The notes under the pieces were generated by a model. It did not search any database, was not told the DNA's origin, and saw only the letters and a list, made by a program, of their open reading frames with translations. Source: JAHCIE01 sp034431435 (GTDB lineage: Bacteria > Chloroflexota > Anaerolineae > Epilineales > JAHCIE01). Taken from it: 64,000 nucleotides of DNA. The position numbers and the translations under genes were made by a program. The stretch covers positions 62,001 to 126,000 of the forward strand of contig DAOUDG010000016.1 in NCBI GenBank assembly GCA_034431435.1, written 5' to 3'. Of this stretch, positions 16,669 to 26,800 are shown piece after piece; positions within the stretch are counted from its first letter, which is position 1; each line of letters begins with the position of its first letter.

Positions 16669-17880
16669 CTAGCCGAAACGGGCCGGGTCGAAGGGCGACA
16701 TGTCGCGGTCAGGGCCGCCACCGCACAACCACAGCGCCATCTGACGGCCCGCCTCGGCGGCAAAGGGCATGCCGTGGCCGGTGCAGCCCGCCGCCACCCA
16801 CACGCCGCGCTCCAGTGGGCCAATGAGCGGGTTCGCGTCGGGCGTGAAGCCCATGACGCCACCCCAGCGATAGGCGACTGGCGCATCGGCCAGGGCAGGG
16901 AAGTTCTCGGCGGCGAAGCTGTCCAGGGCCGCCTGCACTTCCGCCCGCAGCGCGTTCGACCGGTAGCCGCGCTCGGCGTCGGCGGCGACGCGGCGCATCC
17001 CGCCCAGCGCCCACGTCCCGTCGGCCGTCTGCTGCCAATACTCGCCGCCCGCGTTGGCCGACCACGCGCCAGGGAAGACCCGCTGCGCCAGCGGGGCCGT
17101 CGCCCGCATCTGGCCGCGCACCGGCTCGATGACGCCCGCCAGGCCAGGGTAGACGCTGCCTGTATAGGCGTTCGTCGTCAGCACCACCTCATCGGCCCGG
17201 ATGTCGCCCTGGTCGGTTTGCACCACCCCGCCGCGCACGTCGGCCACCGCGACCCCCTGGGCCACCCGCGCCCCATGACGGACGGCGGCCCTCGCTACCC
17301 CCCGCACCAGCCTGCCGGAGTGCAGCACGCCACCCCGTGGATTGAACCGTGCCCCGCGCCACGCCAGGGCCAGCGGCGTCCCGACCCGCGCCTGAAGTGT
17401 GTCGCGGTCGAGCCAGTCCAGGGCGAAGCCGTCGCGTGCCAGTTGCTCGACGGCCGCCTGATGGGCGGCCGCCTCCTCGGCCGATAGGGCGGCGGTATAG
17501 CTGCCCTCGGCGCGGAACTGGGCGTCGATGCCCTCCTCCGCCAGCAGGGCGCGCAGGCCCGCCGCGCCATCCTCGGTAAAGGCCCACACGGCGCGCGCCG
17601 CGTCCGCCCCCTGCTGCGCGCGAGTGGCCAGGTAATCCTCGGTTGTACCGGGCGACAGGATACCCGCGTTGCGCCCGGTCGCGCCGCTCGCCAGGTCGCC
17701 GCGCTCCACCAGGAGCACGTCAGCCCCCACGCGAGCCAGATGCAGCGCGGCGCACGCGCCGAACACGCCGCCGCCCACTACGACCACCTGGGCACGGTCG
17801 GGCAGCGGCGCATCGGCCGCGACGGCGGGGGCCGTCGCCAGCCAATAGGAGAGGGGGTTATCGTCGTTGTAGGTCGTCAT
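16669..17880 (-). CDS. DAO-family FAD-dependent amine/amino-acid oxidase
   Basis: A 403-residue flavoprotein. FAD binding is seen at VVVVGGGVFGACAALHLARV and the adenine-ribose Glu in VLLVERGDLASGATGRNAGI (S-G-x-T-G-R-N-x-G, typical of DadA/PuuB-type oxidases). The C-terminus has PVAYRWGGVMGFTPDANPLI and GVWVAAGCTGHGMPFA, the family's second FAD contact. The N-terminal SYW of NPLSYWLATAP recalls gamma-glutamylputrescine oxidases. The likely role is oxidative deamination of an amine or amino acid. No clear Shine-Dalgarno precedes ATG 17880; an in-frame ATG at 17892 is an alternative. Confidence 0.87.
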   Translation of the reverse strand: MTTYNDDNPLSYWLATAPAVAADAPLPDRAQVVVVGGGVFGACAALHLARVGADVLLVERGDLASGATGRNAGILSPGTTEDYLATRAQQGADAARAVWAFTEDGAAGLRALLAEEGIDAQFRAEGSYTAALSAEEAAAHQAAVEQLARDGFALDWLDRDTLQARVGTPLALAWRGARFNPRGGVLHSGRLVRGVARAAVRHGARVAQGVAVADVRGGVVQTDQGDIRADEVVLTTNAYTGSVYPGLAGVIEPVRGQMRATAPLAQRVFPGAWSANAGGEYWQQTADGTWALGGMRRVAADAERGYRSNALRAEVQAALDSFAAENFPALADAPVAYRWGGVMGFTPDANPLIGPLERGVWVAAGCTGHGMPFAAEAGRQMALWLCGGGPDRDMSPFDPARFG

Positions 17881-17967
17881 AGCGGGAAGCATAGCAATGC
17901 GTAGCGAGCGCGTCAAGCGCCAGGCGACCGTGGTGAGCGCGCTCGCGGCGGATGTGGCCCGGTATCC

Positions 17968-17996
17968 TTGCCGCCCCTTGTCAGTGGGCGTATCAT
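17968..17996 (+). promoter_or_regulatory. Promoter upstream of Sap remnant and GHL10-like gene
   Basis: TTGCCG (17968-17973) and TATCAT (17991-17996) are 17 bp apart. The predicted start is near 18003, which would drive both the remnant and the glycosidase gene downstream. Confidence 0.45.
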
Positions 17997-18034
17997 TGCC
18001 GTATCCAGCTAACTGCACCTCAGGGGCGCTTCAC

Positions 18035-18259
18035 ATGGCAGCGACTCTCGTCTCCCTCCTGCCCCTCATCATTGGCGCGGCCCTCGTGCCGCTGCTGATC
18101 ATCGCGGCCATCCTGCTCCTGACGAGCGAGAAGCAGGGGCCGCTGAAAGCCGTCGCCTTCGTCGTCGGCATGACCCTGGTTCGCCTCGCCCAGGGCCTGC
18201 TGTTCGGCTTCGTCTTCAACTCGATAGCTAGCAGAAACATAGGCGACAAGGAGGTCTCT
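18035..18259 (+). pseudogene. N-terminal remnant of a Sap/GAP-family membrane transporter, in frame with the next gene
   Basis: From ATG 18035 the frame encodes two hydrophobic helices (LLPLIIGAALVPLLIIAAIL and AVAFVVGMTLVRLAQGLLFG), matching the start of Sap/GAP proteins (sulfolipid-addressing-type exporters, normally ~220 residues with six helices). After about 60 residues the similarity stops and the frame runs without a stop (NSIASRNIGDKEVS) into the ATG of the GHL10-like gene at 18260. Because the downstream gene has its own strong ribosome site and signal peptide, I read this as a truncated gene left by a deletion. An in-frame fusion protein is formally possible. Confidence 0.6.
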
Positions 18260-19909
18260 ATGATCCGCCGCAGTCTCCCGCTGGCCCTGCTCACGGGCCT
18301 CATGCTGGCCCTGGCCGCCGCCCACGCGCCCGCCGCCAGCGCCGACTCCCCCATGTACCGCGCCTTCTGGGTCGATGCCTTCCACGATGGCATCAAGACC
18401 CCCGCCCAGGTCGACCGGCTCATCGCCGACCTGGACGCGGCCAACATGAACGCCATCGTCGTCCAGGTCGTGCGTCGCGGTGACTGCTACTGCAACCACG
18501 CCACCGCGCCCCGTACCCAGGACCCGCTGGTGACGCCCGGCTTCGACCCGCTGGCCTACCTGATCGAGAAGGCCCACGCGGCCAATCCCCCCATCGAGGT
18601 CCACGCCTGGATCATCGCCACCGCGATTTGGAACTCGGCGACCCCGCCCCTCGACCCCAGCCACGTCTTCAACACCCACGGCCCGACGGCAACGGGCCGC
18701 GACATGTGGCTGATGGTCCGCTCGGACGGCACGACGCGCCTGGGCAGCGACTGGTACGTCGACCCCGGCCACCCAGACGCCGCCGCCTACATCGCCAGCA
18801 TCGCCACCAGCATCGTCCAGAACTACGACGTGGATGGCATCAACCTCGACCGCATCCGCTATCCCGACTCCACTGTCGCCGGGCGGAGTTGGAGCTACAA
18901 CCCGACCGCCGTCGCCCGCTTCAATGCCCGCTATGGCCGCACCGGGACACCCGACAACAGCGACCCCGACTGGCAGCAGTGGCGGCGTGACCAGGTGACG
19001 AGTCTCGTCCGCCGCATCTACCTGGCGACTACGGCCATCAAGCCGACGGTCAAGGTCAGCGCCGACACCATCACTTACGGCTACGGCCCGACGACCTGGG
19101 CCGAGTGGCTCGCCAGCCGCACCTACAGTGAAGTCTATCAGGACTGGGTCGGCTGGATGGGCGAGGGCATTCTCGACCTCAACATCCCCATGAACTACAA
19201 GCGCGAGCACCTGGCCGCCAACTCACCCGCCGCCTGCGGCGGCAATCAGCAGCTCATGTTCGGCCAGTGGGACGCCTGGGCCAGGGCGCAGCTGGGCGCG
19301 CGGCAGATGATTATGGGCAACGCGGCCTACCTCAACTACACCGAGAACACGGTGCGCCAGTTCCGCCAGTCCCTGACGCCCGATGCTGGCGGCCGCGCCG
19401 CCGTCGGTGTGGCCGCCTACTCCTACGGTGCGCCGGCCTTCAAGCCCGACCCGCCGACACGGGACTGCGGCGGCGTGACAGTGCCCCACGGCACGACCGT
19501 CGATAGCAACACCAACGTCGCCGAGGCCGACGCCTTCCGCGCCCAGCTGTCACAGCAGTTGACGACCGCTGATCCCGACGGCCAGCCGCCGCTGTTCGCC
19601 GCGCCCGCCGCCATCCCCGCCATGCCCTGGAAGGAGACGCCCAGCCAGGGCCACCTGATGGGCTTCGTCAGCCGCCACGGCGAGGCGACCGAGAATCTCT
19701 TCGTTCAGATCATCAGCCTGCCCGGTAATCACATCGTCAGGACGGTCCAGACGGAGGCCAACGGCTTCTTCGGCGTCGTCGGCCTGACGCCAGGCGACTA
19801 CCGCATCGTCACCTACGCCGACCCGTGGGATCCGCAAGCGTTTCCGCGCCGCCTGATCCGCCACGTCCACATCATGGCGGGCCAGGTGGAGACGGTAACC
19901 TTCGAGTAG
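18260..19909 (+). CDS. Secreted glycoside hydrolase-like protein, GHL10 (DUF187) family
   Basis: A 549-residue exported protein. MIRRSLPLALLTGLMLALAA plus an Ala-rich stretch is a signal peptide, probably cut after ASA. The body is a TIM-barrel of the GHL10/FenI-like family: YRAFWVDAFHDGIKTPAQVD, NMNAIVVQVVRRGDCYC, VDPGHPDAAAYI, and YDVDGINLDRIRYPD with the conserved D-G-x-x-x-D-R-I-R-Y motif. The last ~80 residues (HLMGFVSR to VETVTFE) form a small Ig-like/carboxypeptidase-regulatory beta domain. Substrate is not known; relatives act on cell-surface glycans. AAGGAGG lies 6 nt before ATG 18260, deciding the start. Confidence 0.88.
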   Translation: MIRRSLPLALLTGLMLALAAAHAPAASADSPMYRAFWVDAFHDGIKTPAQVDRLIADLDAANMNAIVVQVVRRGDCYCNHATAPRTQDPLVTPGFDPLAYLIEKAHAANPPIEVHAWIIATAIWNSATPPLDPSHVFNTHGPTATGRDMWLMVRSDGTTRLGSDWYVDPGHPDAAAYIASIATSIVQNYDVDGINLDRIRYPDSTVAGRSWSYNPTAVARFNARYGRTGTPDNSDPDWQQWRRDQVTSLVRRIYLATTAIKPTVKVSADTITYGYGPTTWAEWLASRTYSEVYQDWVGWMGEGILDLNIPMNYKREHLAANSPAACGGNQQLMFGQWDAWARAQLGARQMIMGNAAYLNYTENTVRQFRQSLTPDAGGRAAVGVAAYSYGAPAFKPDPPTRDCGGVTVPHGTTVDSNTNVAEADAFRAQLSQQLTTADPDGQPPLFAAPAAIPAMPWKETPSQGHLMGFVSRHGEATENLFVQIISLPGNHIVRTVQTEANGFFGVVGLTPGDYRIVTYADPWDPQAFPRRLIRHVHIMAGQVETVTFE

Positions 19910-19918
19910 CGTCTGAGA

Positions 19919-19942
19919 GCCGCGGCTGGGGCCAGCCGCGGC
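19919..19942 (+). terminator. GC-rich hairpin after GHL10-like gene
   Basis: GCCGCGGCT (19919-19927) pairs with AGCCGCGGC (19934-19942) across a 6-nt loop, 10 nt after the stop codon. No T-run follows. Confidence 0.45.
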
Positions 19943-19986
19943 GAGCGACTGCCTTCCCGCGCCCGCTATGTCGCCACGCCCCGTCG

Positions 19987-20015
19987 TTGACCCGTGCCCG
20001 GCGCGGTGCTATACT
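19987..20015 (+). promoter_or_regulatory. Promoter of the macrodomain gene
   Basis: TTGACC (19987-19992) and TATACT (20010-20015) are 17 bp apart. The predicted start near 20022 leaves a leader of only ~10 nt, which is just the ribosome-binding GGGAG. Confidence 0.65.
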
Positions 20016-20031
20016 ACGTTCGGGAGCCAGC

Positions 20032-20586
20032 ATGCGCGTGAGAGTGGGGCATGGCGTCATCGAGCTAGTCCAGGGTGACATCACCCGCGAGACCACCGAC
20101 GCCATCGTGGACGCCGCCAACACCGCCCTCGTGCCTGGCGGCGGGGTCGATGGCGCGATAACCCGCGCCGCGGGGCCAATCGCCCTGGCCGCCCGCCAAC
20201 AACTCGGTGGTTGCGCCACGGGCGACGCGAAGATTGGCCCTGGTGGCGACTTGCCTGCGCGCTACATTATCTACGCGGTCGGGCCGGTCTATCGCGGCGG
20301 TGGAGGCGGCGAGGCCGCGTTGCTGGCGAGCGCGTATCGTCGCAGCCTCGAAGTCGCCGCCGCGCACGGACTGGGTAGTGTGGCCTTCCCGGCCATCAGT
20401 ACCGGTATCTACGGCTACCCGATGGCCGAGGCGGCCGACGTCGCCCTGGCTGTCATTGCTGCGCACATGGGCCAGCACGCACAGCCCAGCCGGGTGCGCA
20501 TCGTCCTCTTTGATAGTGACGCCTATGCCACCTGGTCCACTGCGCTCCGCAAACCCCAACAGGGTTGGACATGGCAGCCAGGGTAG
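20032..20586 (+). CDS. Macrodomain protein (ADP-ribose binding, MacroD/YmdB-like)
   Basis: A 184-residue single macrodomain. It carries VQGDITRETTDAIVDAANTA (the D-x-I-V-N/D-A-A-N element), GGGVDGAITRAAG (the distal-ribose Gly loop) and SVAFPAISTGIYGYP (second ribose loop). This is the MacroD/YmdB-type class, which commonly removes mono-ADP-ribose from proteins or deacetylates O-acetyl-ADP-ribose. ATG 20032 follows GGGAG by 5 nt. No ADP-ribosyltransferase gene is adjacent. About 60 nt separate it from hutU. Confidence 0.94.
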   Translation: MRVRVGHGVIELVQGDITRETTDAIVDAANTALVPGGGVDGAITRAAGPIALAARQQLGGCATGDAKIGPGGDLPARYIIYAVGPVYRGGGGGEAALLASAYRRSLEVAAAHGLGSVAFPAISTGIYGYPMAEAADVALAVIAAHMGQHAQPSRVRIVLFDSDAYATWSTALRKPQQGWTWQPG

Positions 20587-20645
20587 CCCAACCATCACGA
20601 GCGTTACGTGCATTCTGTCTAGCCTCTTAGCCCGAGGAGGGGTCC

Positions 20646-22328
<1,683 letters not shown>

Positions 22329-22333
22329 GGTCT

Positions 22334-22621
22334 ATGGCGACAGTGCGCGTGAAGATGGGCGAGCCGCTGTGGCGGGCCGTGGGCGAGCGCGAGGTGAGCG
22401 TTACCTGTCCCGATCCGGCGACCATCGCCGACGTGCTGGTGCGGCTGGCGAAGCATCCCGGCTTCCAGGCGGCCTACCAGGCCCACGCCAGCGGGCAGGG
22501 GCCAGAGTATGTCCTGTTCCTCAACGACGCAGCGTTGCCAGCCACGGCGGCGGCAGTCACGCCGTGCGCCGATGGCGACACGCTGCGCATCCTGCTGCCC
22601 ATCGCGGGCGGCTTCGACTGA
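22334..22621 (+). CDS. MoaD/ThiS-like ubiquitin-fold protein with GGFD tail
   Basis: A 95-residue beta-grasp protein: VRVKMGEPLWRAVGERE, a helix ATIADVLVRLAKHPGF, VLFLND and the final DGDTLRILLPIAGGFD. The fold and the 'DGD...PIAGG' end match MoaD-family sulfur carriers. In those the diglycine must be terminal to be adenylylated; here Phe-Asp follows. Either the tail is trimmed or the protein is not a sulfur carrier. It starts 5 nt after hutU and its stop abuts the glycosylase start. No moaE, moeB or thiF gene is near. Confidence 0.8.
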   Translation: MATVRVKMGEPLWRAVGEREVSVTCPDPATIADVLVRLAKHPGFQAAYQAHASGQGPEYVLFLNDAALPATAAAVTPCADGDTLRILLPIAGGFD

Positions 22622-23206
22622 ATGATTCTGCCACGCGATTTCTACGCCCGCCCGACGCTGGATGTAGCCCGCGACCTGCTCGGTCGGCGGCTGGTGCGAA
22701 TCATCGACGGCCTGCGGCTGAGTGGCCGCATCGTCGAGACCGAGGCCTATATTGGTGAGACCGACCAGGCCAGTCATGCCGCTCACGGTTGGCGCGAGCG
22801 GAACGCGGTTCTCTATGGGCCGCCGGGCCGGGCCTACGTGTACAGAATCTACGGCATCCACTACTCGCTGAACACGGTTGCCGAGAGGGACGGTTTCCCG
22901 GCCGGCGTGCTTATTCGCGGCCTCGCCCCCGAGGAGGGCATCGAGGTCATGCGCGAATGGCGCGCCGGGCGTCCCGACCGCGAGCTGACCAATGGCCCCG
23001 GCAAGCTGGCCCAGGCCCTGGGCATCGACCTGCGACTGAACGGGACGGACCTCACCCAGGCAGGCCCGCTGTTCATCGAGACCGGCCGGCCGGTGGCCGA
23101 TGCCTGTGTGCGGCGCACCCCCCGCATCGGGGTGGTCGGCGATGAGACGGCGCGCACCGTCCCCTGGCGCTTTGTCGCCGATCTTTCCCTGGAGAAGCCT
23201 GCATGA
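22622..23206 (+). CDS. DNA-3-methyladenine glycosylase, AAG/MPG family
   Basis: A 194-residue base-excision repair enzyme that removes 3-methyladenine and other alkylated or deaminated purines. MILPRDFYARPTLDVARDLL is the family N-terminus; the catalytic Glu lies in GRIVETEAYIGETDQASHA; PGRAYVYRIYGIHYSLNTV carries the intercalating Tyr loop; and LTNGPGKLAQALGID closes the active site. It begins directly after the MoaD-like stop codon and overlaps the shikimate kinase start by 4 nt (ATGA). Confidence 0.96.
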   Translation: MILPRDFYARPTLDVARDLLGRRLVRIIDGLRLSGRIVETEAYIGETDQASHAAHGWRERNAVLYGPPGRAYVYRIYGIHYSLNTVAERDGFPAGVLIRGLAPEEGIEVMREWRAGRPDRELTNGPGKLAQALGIDLRLNGTDLTQAGPLFIETGRPVADACVRRTPRIGVVGDETARTVPWRFVADLSLEKPA

Positions 23207-23835
23207 CCGCCGCGCACACTGCCCCCCAGCATGCCGACTTCCCTGGCCCGAACGGGCGCGGCCCCCGTCGCCCCAACATCGCCCTCGTGGGGTTCAGTAC
23301 CACCGGCAAGTCCACTGTCGCCCGCCTGCTGGCCGACCGACTGGGCTGGAGTGCGGTGGACACCGATGCCCTGGTGGTCTGCCTGGCGGGTCGCCCTATC
23401 ATCGACATCTTCCGCCGCGAGGGCGAGGCAGCCTTCCGCGCCCGCGAGACCGCGGCTCTGACCGGCGCCCTGGCGGGGCGCGGCAAGGTGGTCGCCACGG
23501 GCGGCGGCGTCGTCACCCAGGCGGTCAATGAGAACCTGTTGCGCGCCCGCTCTCTTATCATCTGCCTGACCGCCGAGCCGCTGACTATCCTGAAGCGGCT
23601 CGAGCGAGCGGCAGGGTCCGAACCGCGCCCCTTGCTGAAAGCGTCCGACCCCCTGGCGCGCATCCACGAGTTGCTGGCCGAGCGCCGCGCCGCCTATGCT
23701 CAGGCCGACCTGACCATCGCCACTGACGATCTCACACCCCAACAGGTGGCACAAGAGATTCTGGCCCGCCTGACCGCCGCCGATCTGATGCCCGACCATG
23801 TTCTACCCCCCCAAGAGGCCATCGACGATGTTTGA
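23203..23835 (+). CDS. aroK: Shikimate kinase
   Basis: A 210-residue P-loop kinase that phosphorylates shikimate in the aromatic amino acid pathway. Walker A is VGFSTTGKSTVARLL (residues ~29-43). The DTD motif in AVDTDALVV binds substrate and magnesium, R.E is present in IFRREGEAAFR, and VVATGGGVVT is the family's GGG shikimate loop. A ~24-residue polar N-terminal extension is unusual. The first strand reads ALVGFSTTGKS where most AroK have G.GxGKS; the substitution of the second Gly by Thr is tolerated in P-loops. The 3' end overlaps the GH13 gene by 8 nt. Confidence 0.85.
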   Translation: MTAAHTAPQHADFPGPNGRGPRRPNIALVGFSTTGKSTVARLLADRLGWSAVDTDALVVCLAGRPIIDIFRREGEAAFRARETAALTGALAGRGKVVATGGGVVTQAVNENLLRARSLIICLTAEPLTILKRLERAAGSEPRPLLKASDPLARIHELLAERRAAYAQADLTIATDDLTPQQVAQEILARLTAADLMPDHVLPPQEAIDDV

Positions 23836-26800
23836 GTTCCATATCTCCCGTCGCGCCCGCGACCGCTATCAGTTGGATGAGAGCCTCTTCTCCTTCGATG
23901 GGCGGGTCATACTGGGTAACCTACACGCCGCCCGCGAACTCGCCCACCGGCTCAATGACGAACGTGACCTGGTTACGTACCCCGAACAGGCGGTACGACC
24001 CGGCGACGTCAACGCGATGGGCCTCCTCGACGAGTTGCAGCATGTCCTCATCCGCCGCTACCAGGAGCAGGTCGGCCCCGATCTTATGGGGCGTGCGCTA
24101 GACGCATTAGCGACCCAGGTTGGGGCGGATAACGTCGAGCGCGTCCTGCGCGAGTTCGTCGATCAGTTCCCGCCGGTGGCCGTCTACCGAGGCGACCTCA
24201 CGCCGGAGCAGTACCTGGCAGGCGAGACCCAGGGCCGCAGCCACCGCGAGCTGGCCGTCGAAGAGTTGATAGTACTCAGTGTCGCCAACATGAATCCGGC
24301 CCTGGAACAATTTCGCGAACTCTTCGACGACAGCGCGCTACGCCGCAACCCAGCCTACTCCCAGGTGATCGTTGGCCTCGACCAGTTCTTCGACAGCCAG
24401 GCCACCGTCTTCACCGGCGGCCGACCCCTGACCCCCACCGCCAGCGCATCCCTCAGCGAACTGCGCGGATTCAACCTGTTGGACCTGTTGCGCGCCCCGG
24501 CCCTCGCCTCCCCCTATCTCCTCGATGGCCAGCTCCAGTATTTTCAGGAGCGGTTCGGTGCGCTGCTGGGCGGCTTTCTGCTACGCCTCCTGACCGGTGT
24601 TGACTTGCTCAAGGAAGAGGGGCGCTACTTTCTCGCGCAGCAGGCAGGCCCCGGTGGCCCCGGCCCCATCGAGGCCCCCGACTTCAGCCTGCTGGCTGAC
24701 GAGCCGGAACAATTCAGCCTCGACACCGAATGGATGCCGCGCCTGGTGCTGCTCGCCAAGAACTCCTATGTCTGGCTCGACCAGTTGTCCCGCGAGTACA
24801 ATCGCTCCATCACCCGCCTCGACGAGATTCCCGACGAAGAATTGGAGCGCCTCGGCCGTTCCGGCTTCAGCGGCTTGTGGCTCATTGGCCTGTGGGAGCG
24901 CAGCCGCGCCTCCCAGACCATCAAGCAGCTCATGGGCAACACTGACGCCGTCGCTTCAGCCTACTCTCTGTTCGACTACGACATCGCCGAGGACCTGGGC
25001 GGCGAGGCGGCCTACCAGACACTCCGCGAGCGCGCCGCGCGCTACGGCGTGCGCCTCGCCAGCGACATGGTTCCCAATCACATGGGCATCGACTCGCCGT
25101 GGGTCGTGGCCCACCCCGACTGGTTCGTCCGCCGCGACGACGTGCCCTACCCCAGCTATACCTTCACTGGGCCAAACCTGTCCTGGCACGACGGCGTGGG
25201 CATCTATCTGGAAGACCATTACTTCGACAAGACTGACGCCGCCGTGGTCTTCAAGCGCATCGATCACGGCACGGGCCACACCATCTACATCTACCACGGC
25301 AACGACGGCACCACCATGCCGTGGAACGACACGGCCCAGCTCAACTATCTACACCCTGACGTACGCGAGGCCGTCATCCAGACCATCCTCAATGTCGCGC
25401 GGCGCTTCCCTGTCATCCGCTTCGACGCCGCCATGACACTCGCCAAGCGGCACTATCAACGCCTGTGGTTCCCGGAGCCAGGTACGGGCGGCTCCATCCC
25501 GTCGCGCTCCGAGTACGCTATGACCAAGGCCCAGTTCGACGAGGCGATGCCCGAAGAGTTCTGGCGCGAGGTCGTGGACCGCGTAGCCCGCGAAGCCCCC
25601 GACACCCTGCTGCTGGCCGAAGCGTTCTGGCTCATGGAGGGCTACTTCGTCCGCACCCTCGGTATGCACCGCGTGTACAACAGCGCGTTCATGAACATGC
25701 TGCGCGATGAGGATAACGCCAAGTATCGCTCTGTTATCAAGAACACCCTGGAGTTTGACCCTGAGGTTCTCAAGCGTTACGTCAACTTCATGAACAACCC
25801 CGACGAGCGCACCGCCGCCGAGCAGTTCGGCAAGGGCGACAAGTACTTCGGCATCGCCACCCTCATGTCCACCATGCCCGGCCTGCCGATGTTCGGCCAC
25901 GGCCAGGTCGAGGGCTACAGCGAGAAGTACGGCATGGAGTTCCGCCGCCCACTGTGGGACGAACGGCCTGAAGAGTGGCTTATCGCGCGCCACGAGCGCG
26001 AGATCTTCCCGCTGCTCCACCGCCGCGCCATCTTCGCCAATGTCGACAACTTCCTCCTCTACGACTTCTACACCGCCGACGGCACGGTCGATGAGAACGT
26101 CTACGCCTACTCCAACCGCGTCGGCGACGATCGCGCCCTCGTCCTGTACCATAACGCCTATGGCGCCACGCGCGGCTGGATTCGGCTCTCGGCGGCCTAC
26201 CTCGACCGTAGCTCACCCCCCGACAACCGCCGCCTGTTGCAGCGCACCCTGGCGGACGGTCTCGACCTGCAAGCGGGCGCGGATGCCTTCACCATCTTTC
26301 GCGACCAGTCCACCGGCCTGGAATACCTGCGTAACAATCAGGAGATGACCGACCGCGGCCTGTACATCGAGTTGGGCGCGTATCGCTACCACGTCTTCAT
26401 GGACTTCCGCCAGGTGATGGACGATGAGCAGCGCCGCTATACGCGACTCGCCGACCGGCTGGAGGGGCGCGGCGTGCCCAGTATCGACGAGGCCCTCCAG
26501 GAGTTGCTGTACACGCCGGTGCGCCTGCCCTTCATGCAGGTCGTCAACGCGACGGACTTCCGCCGCCTGATTCGCGTCCTGGAGCCAACGCCGACGGGAG
26601 CCAGGCCCAACGCCGACCCCCACGAGACCCGCGATGAGGTGCTGGACGACATCGAGGCCAAGACCCGCGCCACGCTGACCGCCGTCCGCGACTTCAGCCA
26701 GGGCCAGGGCGACCCCGCGAGCATCGCTGCCGACATTCGCCGCGAGTTGGAAGCTGTCGCTGACCTGCCCCATCTGGCCCGGTCGTACCGCGCCCGCAAG

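Noticed and set aside
15178..17487. A ~769-codon plus-strand open frame opposite the Eis-like and oxidase genes
   Set aside because: Same reason: both strands cannot code here, and the minus-strand proteins have clear catalytic motifs.
17978..17996. TTGTCA as a -35 box for the promoter before the Sap remnant
   Set aside because: The spacer to TATCAT would be only 7 bp; the TTGCCG at 17968 gives 17 bp.
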